From the NCBI RefSeq assembly GCF_000488255.1, contig NZ_KI530754.1, positions 558,001-622,000 of the forward strand: 64,000 nt of DNA, given 5' to 3'. The position numbers and the translations under genes were made by a program. This document shows positions 9,327 to 18,910 of the stretch, one piece after another; the first letter of the stretch is position 1; every line of letters starts with the position of its first letter. The notes beneath the pieces are model-generated. The model ran no database searches, had not been told where the DNA came from, and saw only the letters and a program-made list of their open reading frames with translations. The stretch is from Acinetobacter indicus CIP 110367. GTDB taxonomy: Bacteria; Pseudomonadota; Gammaproteobacteria; Pseudomonadales; Moraxellaceae.

Positions 9327-10478
9327 TCACAAGAGGAAGCTCATTTGAGCTTCCTCTTGTTTTATGGGTATTTTATCGGGTGAAAATAAAGCTTTTAAAG
9401 TTCTTCTTTCAAACAAATTCACTTGAATTATTCTGAGTAAACGTTGAACTGTCCAACCTGTTTTTCCTAAATGTCGAGCGAAACTCACCAATAAATAGGC
9501 GATCATCGCAATCCAGATTTGTGTCTGAATTGCGTTCCTGCTGCGGCCTAGAAACGCTTTTAATTTGAGATTCTGCTTAATCGCCTTAAAGAACAGCTCA
9601 ACTTTCCAACGATCTTTATAAATCGCCGCAATGGTGGAGGCGGCTAAATGAAAGTTATTGCTGAGAAAGCTAAAGTGCTTGCCACTTTGCTGATCTCTAT
9701 ATTCAATTCTTCTTAACACTGGGGCTTTTCTTTTTAGGGCATGTGCGCTATTCAGCTGAATGGTTTCATCTTTTAGAATACCTTTGGATTCAAGCACTGG
9801 ATGTTGCTGGATCACCTGATACACAGATTTAGGCCTAAAACGTGTGACAAATCCAATGTTTTGAGCAGTCAGATTTGCATACCATTGGTAATCGACATAG
9901 CCTTTATCAAAAACTACAATGCTGCCAGCAGGAAACTGGAATTTGCGGCCTTGTACCATGTCATTTTCTTTGCCATTTTCAACTGCAACAAACTCAGGAA
10001 TATCATTGCTGTGATTCAATCCTATACTGAGTTTCATGCTGGCTTTTGAGTCGTGAACTTTGGCCCATTCACATAAGGAAAGCGACAGGTCAATATGACT
10101 GGCATCCAAGGAATACAAGGGATTCTTAAAGCGAAATTTATGAGCTACTTTTGAGTGTTCATAGTATTTAAGCAACTTGTAAAATGGCTGTTGATACAAG
10201 GCAGCAGGCTGCTGCTCATTGATTCGTGCCAGCGTGCTTCGGGGAATAGACTTTGCTCCGAGATGACTCAGCTTTTCCTGTTGGCACTCCAAATTGGATT
10301 GAATATCTCTCAGACTTTGCCTACAAGAGAATTGAGACATCAATATGGCAATAAACTGATCCCACCGGGAAGCCGCTCTAAATTTCTGTCCAACATGGTG
10401 TACTTTAGCAAGTTGTTCAAAATCCTGTCGCACAACAGGTTTAATTAGCTCATGAAATACGGTATTCTGATGTGACAA
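9327..10478 (-). CDS. IS4-family DDE transposase
   Basis: This intact 383-residue transposase has a helical N-terminal domain (to about residue 110), then a DDE catalytic core. D125 lies in SLDASHIDLS and D191 in IVVFDKGYVDY. The IS4 signature Y-(2)-R-(3)-E-(6)-K is present as Y287, R290, E294 and K301 (YKDRWKVELFFKAIKQ). It would catalyse cut-and-paste transposition of the 9307-10575 element. The start is a TTG at 10478; no earlier or nearby in-frame ATG fits. The last codons form one arm of a 14-bp hairpin (9329-9360). Confidence 0.93.
   Translation of the reverse strand: MSHQNTVFHELIKPVVRQDFEQLAKVHHVGQKFRAASRWDQFIAILMSQFSCRQSLRDIQSNLECQQEKLSHLGAKSIPRSTLARINEQQPAALYQQPFYKLLKYYEHSKVAHKFRFKNPLYSLDASHIDLSLSLCEWAKVHDSKASMKLSIGLNHSNDIPEFVAVENGKENDMVQGRKFQFPAGSIVVFDKGYVDYQWYANLTAQNIGFVTRFRPKSVYQVIQQHPVLESKGILKDETIQLNSAHALKRKAPVLRRIEYRDQQSGKHFSFLSNNFHLAASTIAAIYKDRWKVELFFKAIKQNLKLKAFLGRSRNAIQTQIWIAMIAYLLVSFARHLGKTGWTVQRLLRIIQVNLFERRTLKALFSPDKIPIKQEEAQMSFLL
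9329..9360. terminator. 14-bp hairpin at the left end of the insertion sequence
   Basis: The arms at 9329-9342 and 9347-9360 are perfectly complementary (14 bp) around an ATTT loop, and TTTTA follows on the plus strand. It overlaps the last codons of the transposase. It lies just inside the IS end where operon transcription would enter, so it may stop read-through into the element. Confidence 0.6.
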
Positions 10479-10575
10479 AACCTGAATCCTGGTCGTTAAA
10501 GTGTTTGTTTACACTCATATTTTAACTGTTAGGACTCAGGTTTTTTTATTTAAAGCAAACTATGGGACAGCAGTG

Positions 10576-10585
10576 CAGTTTGGGC
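10576..10585. repeat. Right 10-bp target-site duplication of the IS4-family element
   Basis: CAGTTTGGGC is identical to 9297-9306 and directly abuts the right inverted repeat. Confidence 0.95.
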
Positions 10586-11050
10586 TGCACTTTTTCTGTT
10601 GATGCTGATCATCCTGCTCGGCTTGTGGTTTCCGCAAAGTTATACCCTGGTCAAGATTGAAGAGAGTCACAAAGGTCCTAACACCAGCTGTGTGATTCGC
10701 CCGCAACAGTTTCAGTTGCAGTGGCAACATTCGGTAGAAAAAACCCGCTGGCAGGAACATTATCAGCGTGAAGATCAGCATTTTATTTTAACGCATACCG
10801 ACCTGGTGTCCTTTGGTGCCGGTACACCGGATCATTATCCTGTGCTGCGCCAAGCCAATGGCCAGGTACGTATGCAGGTCAATCATCATTTAAAAGAATT
10901 ACATTGGACCATTTCACGCCGTATGCAAGGACAGCTCCAGATCAATCAGAAACGCTGGCCCATTGCCGAAGATTTTCCTGATTACACGGTGGTGCATTTT
11001 TCGGTACAGCAACGACCGTTCTGGAAATGGTGGGGTCAAGGAGACTGCGT

Positions 11051-13073
11051 ATGACACGACAAGAAAAAGTAACCATTGAACAGCTGGATGAAAAAGAACA
11101 GCAGGCCCTGCTGGAGAAATTTGACCGGGAATCGGTCACGCGTCAGCCTCGCAGCAAATCGGTCAGCTGGTTTATTGCCGCGATTGCCATCAGCTATTCG
11201 CTGTTTCATCTGTTTATTACCTTTAACCCGCTTCCAGAACTGCTACAACGCTCGGCGCACGTGGCCATTGGTCTGGTACTGGTGTTTTTACTTTATCCGG
11301 CACGACAGTCCAGTTCCCGCCAGCATGTGGTCTGGTTCGACTGGATTCTGGCCCTCGCCTCTCTCGCTTCATTTTTATATTTATGGAAAGAATATCAGGC
11401 CATTATGACCACCCGCGGCGGGATTCCCAATGTACTTACTGGATATTGTGTTTTCAATTATGACCGTGGTGCTGGTAGTGGAAGCAGCACGACGGGTCAT
11501 GGGCTGGATGCTGCCGATTCTCGGGCTGATTTTCCTAGCTTATCCTTTTATCAGTCATTTTAACTGGATGCCAGAACGGCTGCTGACCCGGCCTTATACC
11601 GTGAGTGATATTTTCGGGCAGATGTATCTGAAAACCGAAGGCCTGTATTCATCGGCGATTGGCGCATCGGTGACTTTCATTTTCCTGTTTATTTTATTTG
11701 GCGCCTTTCTGGCTAAATCGGGGATGGGCAAATTATTTAATGATCTGGCCATGGCCCTGGCCGGGCATAAACAGGGTGGCCCGGCCAAGGTGGCGGTTAT
11801 TTCCAGTGGCTTTATGGGCAGTATTAATGGTACGGCAGTGGCCAATGTGGTCGGTACCGGTTCCTTTACCATCCCGCTGATGAAAAAGATTGGTTATCAC
11901 AAAAATTTTGCCGGCGCGGTGGAAGCCAGTGCTTCAGTCGGCGGACAGATTTTACCGCCAGTGATGGGCGCCAGTGCCTTTATTATGGCGGAAACCACCG
12001 GCGTCAGTTATGGCACCATCGCCCTAGCCGCGACCCTGCCGGCGCTGTTGTATTATTTAGGCGTGATGGCCCAAGTCCATTTTCGTGCCGGGAAAGACAA
12101 CCTAAAAGGGGTACCGAAAGCAGATTTGCCAAGAGTCAAAGAAGTGCTGAAAGAGCGCGGACATTTGCTGATTCCGATTGTGGCGCTGGTGTTTTTCCTG
12201 TTCCAGTCAATTCCGGTCAGTTATGCTGCGGTGTATACCATTGTGCTTACGGTTATTGTGGCAGCCTTTAGAAAATCTACCCGCATGGGAATTCGGGAGA
12301 TTCTGGATGCCCTGGCCGATGGTGCCCGGCAGTCTTTATCGGTGATGGCGGCCTGTGCGGTGGTCGGGATTATCATTGGGGTGGTTAGCCTGACCAGTTT
12401 CGGTACCGTCATGACCTCATCCATTATGAGTATTGGTGCGGGCAGCCTGTTCCTGACCCTGTTCTTTACCATGCTGGCCTCCATGATTCTGGGCATGGGC
12501 CTGCCTTCGATTCCGGCCTACATCATTACCGCGACCATGGCTGCACCAGCCTTGGCCCATTTTGATATTCCGACCTTGGTAGCGCACATGTTTGTGTTCT
12601 ATTTTGGTCTGTTTGCCAATATCACCCCGCCAGTGGCGCTGGCCGCCTTTGCCGGTGCCGGGATTGCTGGCGGCGACCCGATGCGGACCGGTTTTCAGGC
12701 ACTGAAACTGTCACTGGCCGGTTTTATTGTGCCGTTCCTGTTTGTATATAACCCGGCCATGCTGATGATTGATACCACCAATGTGGCCGTTAATGCGCGT
12801 GAATTTGCCTTCCCGGCCTGGACCACCATTGTCAGCATTACCGTGACTTCGGTTATTGGGATTCTAGCCTTGGGCGCGGCGGTCGAGGGCTATTTCAAAA
12901 CCGGTTTAAACTGGTTCTGGCGAATTTTCATGGGGGTGGGTGCCTTAATGATGATTATTCCGGAAACCTATACCGATATTGCCGGTACCATCATGGTGGT
13001 GATTGCAGTGGCTGTTAATGTGCTGCAAGCCAGAAAGCAAAAATCGACGCCATCCGGTTTATCATCTGCCTAA
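11051..13073 (+). pseudogene. TRAP-TAXI fused permease (4TM/12TM), frameshifted by a 4-bp duplication
   Basis: This gene would encode the inner-membrane permease combining the small (DctQ-like) and large (DctM-like) TRAP subunits. The ATG at 11051 overlaps the DUF1850 stop (ATGA) and follows AAGGAGA. The first frame gives four helices up to MTTRGGIPNVL, then runs into unrelated residues and stops at 11563. The correct continuation, DIVFSIMTVVLVVEAARRVMGW, is in another frame and runs to 13073 with the DctM core (GSINGTAVANVVGTGSFTIP, GLPSIPAYIITATMAAP). The shift coincides with a tandem TACTTACT at 11433-11440; removing one TACT restores the family sequence NVLDIVF. Each fragment alone would lack a complete transporter. 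Confidence 0.92.
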
Positions 13074-13079
13074 AATAAA

Positions 13080-13106
13080 AACCCAATCTGAAGATTGGGC
13101 TTTTTT
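13080..13106. terminator. Terminator between the TRAP operon and mrp
   Basis: A perfect 8-bp stem (CCCAATCT/AGATTGGG) is followed by TTTTTT on the plus side and preceded by AAAA. It ends the plus-strand TRAP operon and may serve mrp on the minus strand. Confidence 0.85.
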
Positions 13107-13126
13107 CTATTCACTACATTACAGAA

Positions 13127-14404
13127 TTAAAAAATCCGGTTCTGGTCTTTGTCTGCTTTTGGCAGTTTATCCATGATTTTCTGGGCAATTTCCCGATAGC
13201 TGTCGGCTGCATCATCTTCGGCAATCACAGACGGTTTACCGGCATCGGCATTTTCACGAATCTGTACATTCAGCGGCAAACGGCCCAGTAATGGAATATC
13301 GTATTGCTCGGCCAGTTGATCGCCACCACCGGTCCCAAAAATTTGCTCTTCAAAACCACAGTTAGAACAGATGTGCGTCGACATATTTTCAATCACACCT
13401 ATCACCGGAATCTGTACACGGTTAAACAGCTCAATGCCTTTGGTCGCATCCATTAAGGCTACGTTTTGCGGTGTAGTGACAATTACGGCACCCGTGACCG
13501 GAATACGCTGCGCCAGGGTTAACTGGATATCACCGGTTCCCGGCGGCATATCAATCACCAGTACATCTAAATCTGGCCACAAGGTCTGATTGAATAACTG
13601 CATCAGGGCACCCGTAGCTTTTGGTCCACGCCAAGCCACCGGGGTATTATGATCACCAGTTAAATGACCAATCGACAGCACCGCCATCCCATAGGCATCT
13701 AGCGGCACAAAATGCTCGGCTTCAATCATCGGGGTTTGCCCGGCATTGCCGAGCATGGTTGGAATACTCGGGCCATAAATATCGGCATCTAGCACGCCTA
13801 CTTTCAGACCCAGCTGTTGCATCGCCAAGGCCAGATTGACCGTGGTGGTTGATTTTCCAACCCCGCCTTTACCGGACGACACTAGAATTACGTTTTGAAT
13901 ACGTGGATGTTTTGGCACATCACGCTGCTGCGGTGCGGCTTTTTGAATTGGCGCTTCTTCTTGCTGGGGTTGATAGTTGGCATTGGCTTGCTTGAGCGCA
14001 TCTGGACTTGCCGAAGCATCGACCACAGGTGGCAGACTGGATTTTGCTGCAACTTGTGGCTTGCTGGAACAGCTTTCACCTTCGGCATGGTTATGACCAC
14101 AGCCGCCCTCTTTTTTCGCCCCGGTTTTTTGCTGCACCACATGCAGATTCAGTTCCTTGATGCCGCATTGCTCGAGTGCATCGGCCAGTTCATCATGAAT
14201 CTGCTGCAAATACTGTTTTTCTTCCGGATAGGTATTGATGGTTAATTGCAGGATGCGTCCCTGTACATTGACCTGAGAAATACGCTCTTTGAGTGCGTTT
14301 TGGGAAGCAGGAAGTACATAGTTTTGCAGTACCTTCTGGATTTCTTCCTCTTTCACCTCCTGTGCAGGAGCAAAGACCGATTTTAGTGAAGAAAGCCACG
14401 ACAT
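13127..14404 (-). CDS. apbC: Mrp/ApbC-type iron-sulfur cluster carrier ATPase
   Basis: This 425-residue cytosolic P-loop ATPase of the Mrp/NBP35 family is thought to bind and transfer Fe-S clusters to apoproteins. The N-terminal ~100 residues form a MIP18/DUF59-like domain. A Cys/His-rich linker follows (GGCGHNHAEGESC). The ATPase core has the deviant Walker A GKGGVGKS (about residues 178-185), the switch DADIYGPSIP, VIDMPPGTGD, and the family's CxxC (THICSNCGFEEQIF) near the C-terminus. The ATG at 14404 has GGAG 7 bases upstream and is preferred to a longer start. It is divergent from metG, an arrangement often seen in gammaproteobacteria. The His-rich linker is somewhat unusual. Confidence 0.93.
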   Translation of the reverse strand: MSWLSSLKSVFAPAQEVKEEEIQKVLQNYVLPASQNALKERISQVNVQGRILQLTINTYPEEKQYLQQIHDELADALEQCGIKELNLHVVQQKTGAKKEGGCGHNHAEGESCSSKPQVAAKSSLPPVVDASASPDALKQANANYQPQQEEAPIQKAAPQQRDVPKHPRIQNVILVSSGKGGVGKSTTTVNLALAMQQLGLKVGVLDADIYGPSIPTMLGNAGQTPMIEAEHFVPLDAYGMAVLSIGHLTGDHNTPVAWRGPKATGALMQLFNQTLWPDLDVLVIDMPPGTGDIQLTLAQRIPVTGAVIVTTPQNVALMDATKGIELFNRVQIPVIGVIENMSTHICSNCGFEEQIFGTGGGDQLAEQYDIPLLGRLPLNVQIRENADAGKPSVIAEDDAADSYREIAQKIMDKLPKADKDQNRIF

Positions 14405-14654
14405 AAAGTTACTCCAAATCTGGATATACAACCGAATGCCCTAGTTTAACGGGTATTTAAACGAAGGTTAAGCCAGTGCAGCCACAGGAATTATAAATCT
14501 TAGTCAAAGACTTGGTTTTTTCTGTTTTTTCGGCACAGAAATGCAGATTTTATCCGGTCCTGAAAAGAATTCACCGATTCCCTTGTGCAAGCCTGCATCA
14601 TCTAAGGTAAAATCGCGGACATTGCATAATGAATACGAATGAGAGAGTTAATCC

Positions 14655-16715
14655 GTGCGTAAAATTTTAGTCACCAACGCCCTTCCATACGCCAATGGTC
14701 CAATCCATATGGGCCACTTACTCGGTTATATCCAGGCAGATATCTGGGTTCGTGCCATGCGTGCAATGGGCCATGAAGTGACTTATGTCTGTGCGGATGA
14801 TGCTCACGGTACCGCCATCATGCTACGTGCTGAAGCCAACGGTATTTCACCAGAACAGCAGATTGCCAATGTTCAGGCCGAACATATGCGTGATTTTGCC
14901 GGCTTTAAGGTCGATTTTGATCATTATGATTCCACCCATAGCGACACCAACAAGGCGCGCGCGCAAGAAATTTATCTCAAGAACCGTGATGCCGGCAATA
15001 TTGCAGTTCGCCCTGTAACCCAGTTATTTGATCCTGAAAAAGGCATGTTCCTGTCAGACCGTTTCATTAAGGGTACATGCCCGAAATGTAAAGCCGAAGA
15101 TCAGTACGGCGACTCATGTGAAGTCTGCGGAACCACGTATAACGCCACTGAACTGTTAAATCCGAAATCGACGTTAAGCGGTGCCACGCCGATTGAAAAA
15201 TCATCGGATCACTACTTCTTTAAATTGCCAAACTTTGGTGAATACCTGCAAAAATGGACCCGTGATGAAGGCCGTTTGCCGGTATCAATTGCCAACAAGT
15301 TAGATGAATGGTTTGACAATGGCCTGAACGATTGGGACATCTCCCGTGATGCACCTTACTTCGGCTTTGAAATTCCGGATGCGCCAAATAAATATTTCTA
15401 CGTTTGGGTTGATGCACCTATTGGCTATATGTCGAGCTTTGAAAACTACGTCAAAACCAAACGTCCAGACCTGAATTTTGATGATTACTGGAAAAAAGAT
15501 TCTGACAATGAGGTCTATCACTTCATTGGTAAAGATATTGTCTATTTCCACGCGCTGTTCTGGCCAGCAATGCTGGAAGGTGCCAACTACCGCACCCCAA
15601 CCGGTTTATTTGTAAACGGTTTCTTGACTGTAAATGGTCAGAAGATGTCGAAATCTCGCGGTACCTTCATTAAAGCAGAAACCTATTTACAGCATCTGAA
15701 TCCGGAATACTTACGTTACTACTTTGCCTCTAAACTGTCTGATAAAGTTGAAGATTCTGACCTGAATCTGGATGATTTTGTGCAGAAAGTAAACTCTGAC
15801 TTGGTGGGTAAAGTAGTGAATATTGCCAGCCGTTGTGCCAAATTCATCAACACCAAATTTGATAACAAGTTAAGTGCAACCTGTGCCGAGCCTGAACTGG
15901 TGCAAAGCTTTATTGACGCTGGTGATTCAATCGCGCAAGCATACGAAGCACGTGAATTCTCTACTGCGATTCGTGAAATTATGGCACTGGCGGATAAAGC
16001 CAACCAATACATCGACGAGAAAAAGCCTTGGGCGCTTGCGAAAATTGAAGGCGAAGAACAGCAAGTGCATGATGTGTGTTCTGTCGGGATCAACCTGTTC
16101 CGTCAATTGGCGGTTTACTTGGCGCCTGTATTGCCAACATTGGCTGAACAAGTTCAAGCCTTCTTACAACTCGACAGCTTTGACTTTGCATCGCGTCAGC
16201 AAATTTTGCTTGCACATGAAATTGCACAGTTCCAACCATTGATGCAACGTGTAGATCCAAAAGCTGTTGCTGCAATGGTGGATGCATCTAAAGATTCTTT
16301 GGCTGCGCCTGCTGAAGCGCCAAAAGCGGAAAAGAAAAAAGAGAAGAAAGCAGCTGAGAAAAAGCCAGAACCTAAAGTCGGTGAAGCTGAAATTATTGGT
16401 ATCGAAGACTTTATGAAAGTTGACCTGCGTGTGGCTGAAGTTTTAGAAGCAGCTCACGTTGAAGGTTCTGACAAGCTTCTTCAATTGACGTTAAATGTAG
16501 GTGAAGCTGAACCACGTAACGTATTTAGCGGTATTCGTGAGTTCTACCAACCTGAAGACTTAAAAGGCAAATTGGTGGTGATGGTGGCAAACCTTGCACC
16601 ACGTAAAATGCGTTTTGGTATTTCAAACGGTATGGTACTCGCTGCGGGTAATGGCGATGGTGTTTGGGTGATTTCACCTGAAACTGGTGCTAAACCGGGT
16701 GATAAAGTGTCTTAA
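14655..16715 (+). CDS. metG: Methionyl-tRNA synthetase
   Basis: This 686-residue class I aminoacyl-tRNA synthetase charges tRNA-Met. The HIGH-type motif ([12 protein letters not shown]) is near the N-terminus. A zinc knuckle ([18 protein letters not shown]) sits in the connective peptide and KMSKS in [12 protein letters not shown]. An anticodon-binding helical domain follows. A Lys/Ala/Glu-rich linker (about residues 545-575) leads to a C-terminal EMAP-II-like tRNA-binding domain ([16 protein letters not shown]). That is the dimerising long form, as in E. coli. The start is GTG at 14655 with a GAGAG upstream. A strong terminator follows. Confidence 0.97.
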   Translation: MRKILVTNALPYANGPIHMGHLLGYIQADIWVRAMRAMGHEVTYVCADDAHGTAIMLRAEANGISPEQQIANVQAEHMRDFAGFKVDFDHYDSTHSDTNKARAQEIYLKNRDAGNIAVRPVTQLFDPEKGMFLSDRFIKGTCPKCKAEDQYGDSCEVCGTTYNATELLNPKSTLSGATPIEKSSDHYFFKLPNFGEYLQKWTRDEGRLPVSIANKLDEWFDNGLNDWDISRDAPYFGFEIPDAPNKYFYVWVDAPIGYMSSFENYVKTKRPDLNFDDYWKKDSDNEVYHFIGKDIVYFHALFWPAMLEGANYRTPTGLFVNGFLTVNGQKMSKSRGTFIKAETYLQHLNPEYLRYYFASKLSDKVEDSDLNLDDFVQKVNSDLVGKVVNIASRCAKFINTKFDNKLSATCAEPELVQSFIDAGDSIAQAYEAREFSTAIREIMALADKANQYIDEKKPWALAKIEGEEQQVHDVCSVGINLFRQLAVYLAPVLPTLAEQVQAFLQLDSFDFASRQQILLAHEIAQFQPLMQRVDPKAVAAMVDASKDSLAAPAEAPKAEKKKEKKAAEKKPEPKVGEAEIIGIEDFMKVDLRVAEVLEAAHVEGSDKLLQLTLNVGEAEPRNVFSGIREFYQPEDLKGKLVVMVANLAPRKMRFGISNGMVLAAGNGDGVWVISPETGAKPGDKVS

Positions 16716-16735
16716 ATTTTAAAAGTTAAGATGAG

Positions 16736-16766
16736 AAAAAGCCTCTACGATGTAGGGGCTTTTTGT
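16736..16766 (+). terminator. metG terminator
   Basis: A 9-bp stem (AGCCTCTAC/GTAGGGGCT, one G-T pair) with a 3-base loop is followed by TTTTTGTT. It lies about 20 bases after the metG stop. Confidence 0.85.
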
Positions 16767-16784
16767 TATTAGGTATCATTGAAA

Positions 16785-17840
16785 TTAATTAATATCAATT
16801 GTAAAAATTTGAGTAGCAATATTTAAGTATTCATATGCGACAGCTGTTTTTTTAGAAAATGCCTTATCTCTAGTAAAAAGATATTCACAAAAACAACCAT
16901 AAGAAGCGTGAGACATATCACTAAATGAAGCTATAAATCTTTTTTCTTTATGTAGACCCTCATCTTGATAATAGCCAATCATATTTAGCATCGTATATAT
17001 TTGATTCACTTTCTCAAAAATATAGTATTCTTTTTCAGAGTTAATATCCTTTTGTAATTGAAAAAATTTATCTAATTCAAGATTTTCTAATTGCGGGTTG
17101 TTCTTTTGAAGCATTTCCCATATTTGGTTTAAAACATTTGGAAATTCAATTTTTTGTAATTTGTCGTGATTAATTTTTAATGATTCTCGAAAATTTTTAT
17201 TGGCAGCTTGTGTCCGATTAGATTCTTCCAAATGTTGTATAGATAATTTGATATGAGATTCATATTTAAGCTTTTCTGCTCTTAATTTTGGGAGTTCTTC
17301 TTTGTATTTTTTTATTTCTGCACAAATATATTCATCTTTGTTCTCAAAAATTTGTAAATAATTTAGTAAACTTTCAATAAAAATCAAAATATTTTCAAAG
17401 TTTTCAAGCTGTTCCGTTTCAAATTTTTTATAATCTTTAATCCCGCCATAAATAGCAAATAAGTTATTTTTAAGCGGTTTAATAAATTTATCTAGATAAT
17501 TATTTTCAACATAGTAATTAAAATGCACTAATGGTTCTTCCCAAGATCTAAAAATTGTATTGATAGTTTTACCATTTTCATTTATCAAAGTAATAAATTG
17601 TGCATCTAATTCTTTCAAAACATTTAAAAATGCTAAGCCATATGTATTACTTTTACCATTCACAATTGACCTATAAATTTCTTCTAACGTAATAGGTGAA
17701 TAAACAACTTGTACTTCATTCTTCAAGAGCTTAAATAAATCGGAATCCTTCCCTAATAAGCATTTTGGCTCTGTAAAGAGGTCTAAAATATTGTGGTCTA
17801 GATAAGCTAAAGGTTTTACTGAATCCTGTGGTTCAATCAT
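16785..17840 (-). CDS. PIN-like domain protein of unknown function
   Basis: This 351-residue protein is encoded in DNA clearly richer in A+T than its neighbours. The ends look like a split PIN-type nuclease fold: LAYLDHNILDLF near the N-terminus (D15), an acidic SPITLEEIY (E53/E54), and an acidic C-terminal segment (SFSDMSHASYGCFCEYLFTRDKAF). Between them lies a long Lys/Glu-rich helical, probably coiled-coil insert (about residues 130-270). PIN enzymes use such clustered acidic residues for metal-dependent RNA cleavage, but assignment here is by motif only. There is no antitoxin-like partner next to it, so it is not an obvious VapC. It is convergent with metG. Codon and base bias suggest lateral acquisition. 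Confidence 0.6.
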   Translation of the reverse strand: MIEPQDSVKPLAYLDHNILDLFTEPKCLLGKDSDLFKLLKNEVQVVYSPITLEEIYRSIVNGKSNTYGLAFLNVLKELDAQFITLINENGKTINTIFRSWEEPLVHFNYYVENNYLDKFIKPLKNNLFAIYGGIKDYKKFETEQLENFENILIFIESLLNYLQIFENKDEYICAEIKKYKEELPKLRAEKLKYESHIKLSIQHLEESNRTQAANKNFRESLKINHDKLQKIEFPNVLNQIWEMLQKNNPQLENLELDKFFQLQKDINSEKEYYIFEKVNQIYTMLNMIGYYQDEGLHKEKRFIASFSDMSHASYGCFCEYLFTRDKAFSKKTAVAYEYLNIATQIFTIDIN

Positions 17841-17938
17841 GCGATTCTCTTATTGGATAATTGTTTATTTTATAACCAAGAAATTTTTTAAACAATGTGC
17901 TAAAAATAGAATATGTTCCTGAAACCAATAAGAATCCC

Positions 17939-18910
17939 ATGAAAACTTTAAAACCCTTATTCCTAACATTCGCTTTAAGCACCACAACTATCACCACAGT
18001 CCAAGCCGTTGAACCAACCATCCCCCAACAAAAACAGGTCGCGGGCTACTATCATCACCAAATTGGTAATACTCAGATTACCGCCCTTCTCGATGGTACA
18101 AACTACTTAAATCCATCAATGTTTAAAGGCCTAAGTGATATAGAAAAAATTGAGATTTTAAAGAAATATCATGCCGATCAAGCCAAAGGTATACAGACCT
18201 CAGTCAATGCTTTCCTGATTAATACAGGCAATCAACTGCTCATGGTGGATAGCGGTGCTGCAAGCTGCTTTGGTGCACACTTGGGTTCAATTTATAACAA
18301 CCTCAAAGCATCAGGTTATCAGCCTGCACAAGTGAGTGATATTTTTTTGACTCATCTCCACCCCGATCATGTCTGTGGGATTTCTAACAACAGTGTAGCC
18401 AATTATCCAAATGCGACCTTACATATTGCCAAAACTGAATATGATTTCTGGCTCAATCCCAATACCGTAAAAAAACTACCGAAAGACAAACAGGCTGGCT
18501 TTTTGGGTACGGTGGAAAAAATCAAAGCGGCTTTAGCACCTTATGAAAAAGCCAAAAAGATTAAAGTCTTCTCCGATAAATCTCTGGCCTTTGGTGGTGT
18601 CGAGTTTAAACCGTCATTCGGGCATACACCGGGACATTACAGTTTTAAATTAAAGCATGAGCAGCAGGAACTGGTATTTATTGGTGATATTGTACATTCG
18701 CATACCATTCAGTTTGATAAGCCTGAAACCGCCATTGAGTTCGATATTGACCCGAAAGCGGCGGTCGCCACTCGTCTCAAGCATTTTGCTGAATATGCCA
18801 AAGACGGTCAGACCATTGCGGCCGCGCATTTACCATTCCCGGGCATCGGCCATATTTATTCAAAAGATGGCAAAAGCTATCAATGGATTCCAGTACATTT
18901 TACCGATTAA
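17939..18910 (+). CDS. Exported metallo-beta-lactamase-fold hydrolase
   Basis: This 323-residue protein has a Sec signal peptide (MKTLKPLFLTFALSTTTITTVQA) and a metallo-beta-lactamase fold. The metal motif is LTHLHPDHVCG (HxHxDH). The downstream ligands are the H in GHTPGHYSF, the D in FIGDIVHSH and the H in AAAHLPFPG. It is therefore a likely periplasmic two-metal hydrolase. It resembles the MBL-fold subgroup of quorum-quenching lactonase and hydrolase-like proteins rather than true carbapenemases, since the spacing and flanks differ; the substrate is unknown. The ATG at 17939 is preferred to one 14 codons upstream because it starts the signal peptide. Confidence 0.88.
   Translation: MKTLKPLFLTFALSTTTITTVQAVEPTIPQQKQVAGYYHHQIGNTQITALLDGTNYLNPSMFKGLSDIEKIEILKKYHADQAKGIQTSVNAFLINTGNQLLMVDSGAASCFGAHLGSIYNNLKASGYQPAQVSDIFLTHLHPDHVCGISNNSVANYPNATLHIAKTEYDFWLNPNTVKKLPKDKQAGFLGTVEKIKAALAPYEKAKKIKVFSDKSLAFGGVEFKPSFGHTPGHYSFKLKHEQQELVFIGDIVHSHTIQFDKPETAIEFDIDPKAAVATRLKHFAEYAKDGQTIAAAHLPFPGIGHIYSKDGKSYQWIPVHFTD

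Larger units (their letters stand above)
9307..10575 (-). mobile_element. IS4-family insertion sequence, 1269 bp
   Basis: The element is bounded by imperfect inverted repeats: left CATTGCTGTCCCACAA and right (reverse complement) CACTGCTGTCCCATAG, differing at 3 of 16 positions. It is flanked by perfect 10-bp target duplications (9297-9306 and 10576-10585), consistent with the long duplications of the IS4 family. One transposase gene runs on the minus strand, opposite to the interrupted operon. The undamaged ends, intact transposase and identical duplications suggest a recent insertion. Confidence 0.94.
9278..11054 (+). pseudogene. DUF1850-type TRAP accessory gene, split by an IS4-family insertion
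   Basis: The gene starts at ATG 9278, overlapping the TAXI stop (TAATG). It reads MFSHKSAVWA before the insertion sequence at 9307-10575 interrupts it. It resumes after the target duplication at about 10586 and ends at 11054. Joining 9278-9306 to 10586-11054 restores a single frame of about 165 codons with one N-terminal membrane helix (ALFLLMLIILLGLWF). A beta-rich periplasmic domain follows (SYTLVKIEESH...FQLQWQHSVEKTRWQEHY). Small DUF1850 proteins of this kind are commonly encoded between TAXI and fused permease genes; their role is not settled. The stop overlaps the permease start (ATGA). The intact reading frame is lost. Confidence 0.88.

Noticed and set aside
11430..13073. Calling the downstream permease frame an independent intact gene starting at 11430
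   Set aside because: It lacks a ribosome-binding site, starts in the middle of the fused family sequence, and the TACT duplication explains the frame break.
16785..17840. A VapBC-type toxin-antitoxin pair
   Set aside because: The protein is far longer than VapC and no small antitoxin-like frame lies next to it.
17939..18910. A beta-lactamase resistance gene
   Set aside because: It has the metallo-beta-lactamase fold motif, but the flanking segments fit the broader hydrolase/lactonase-like group, so resistance is not supported.
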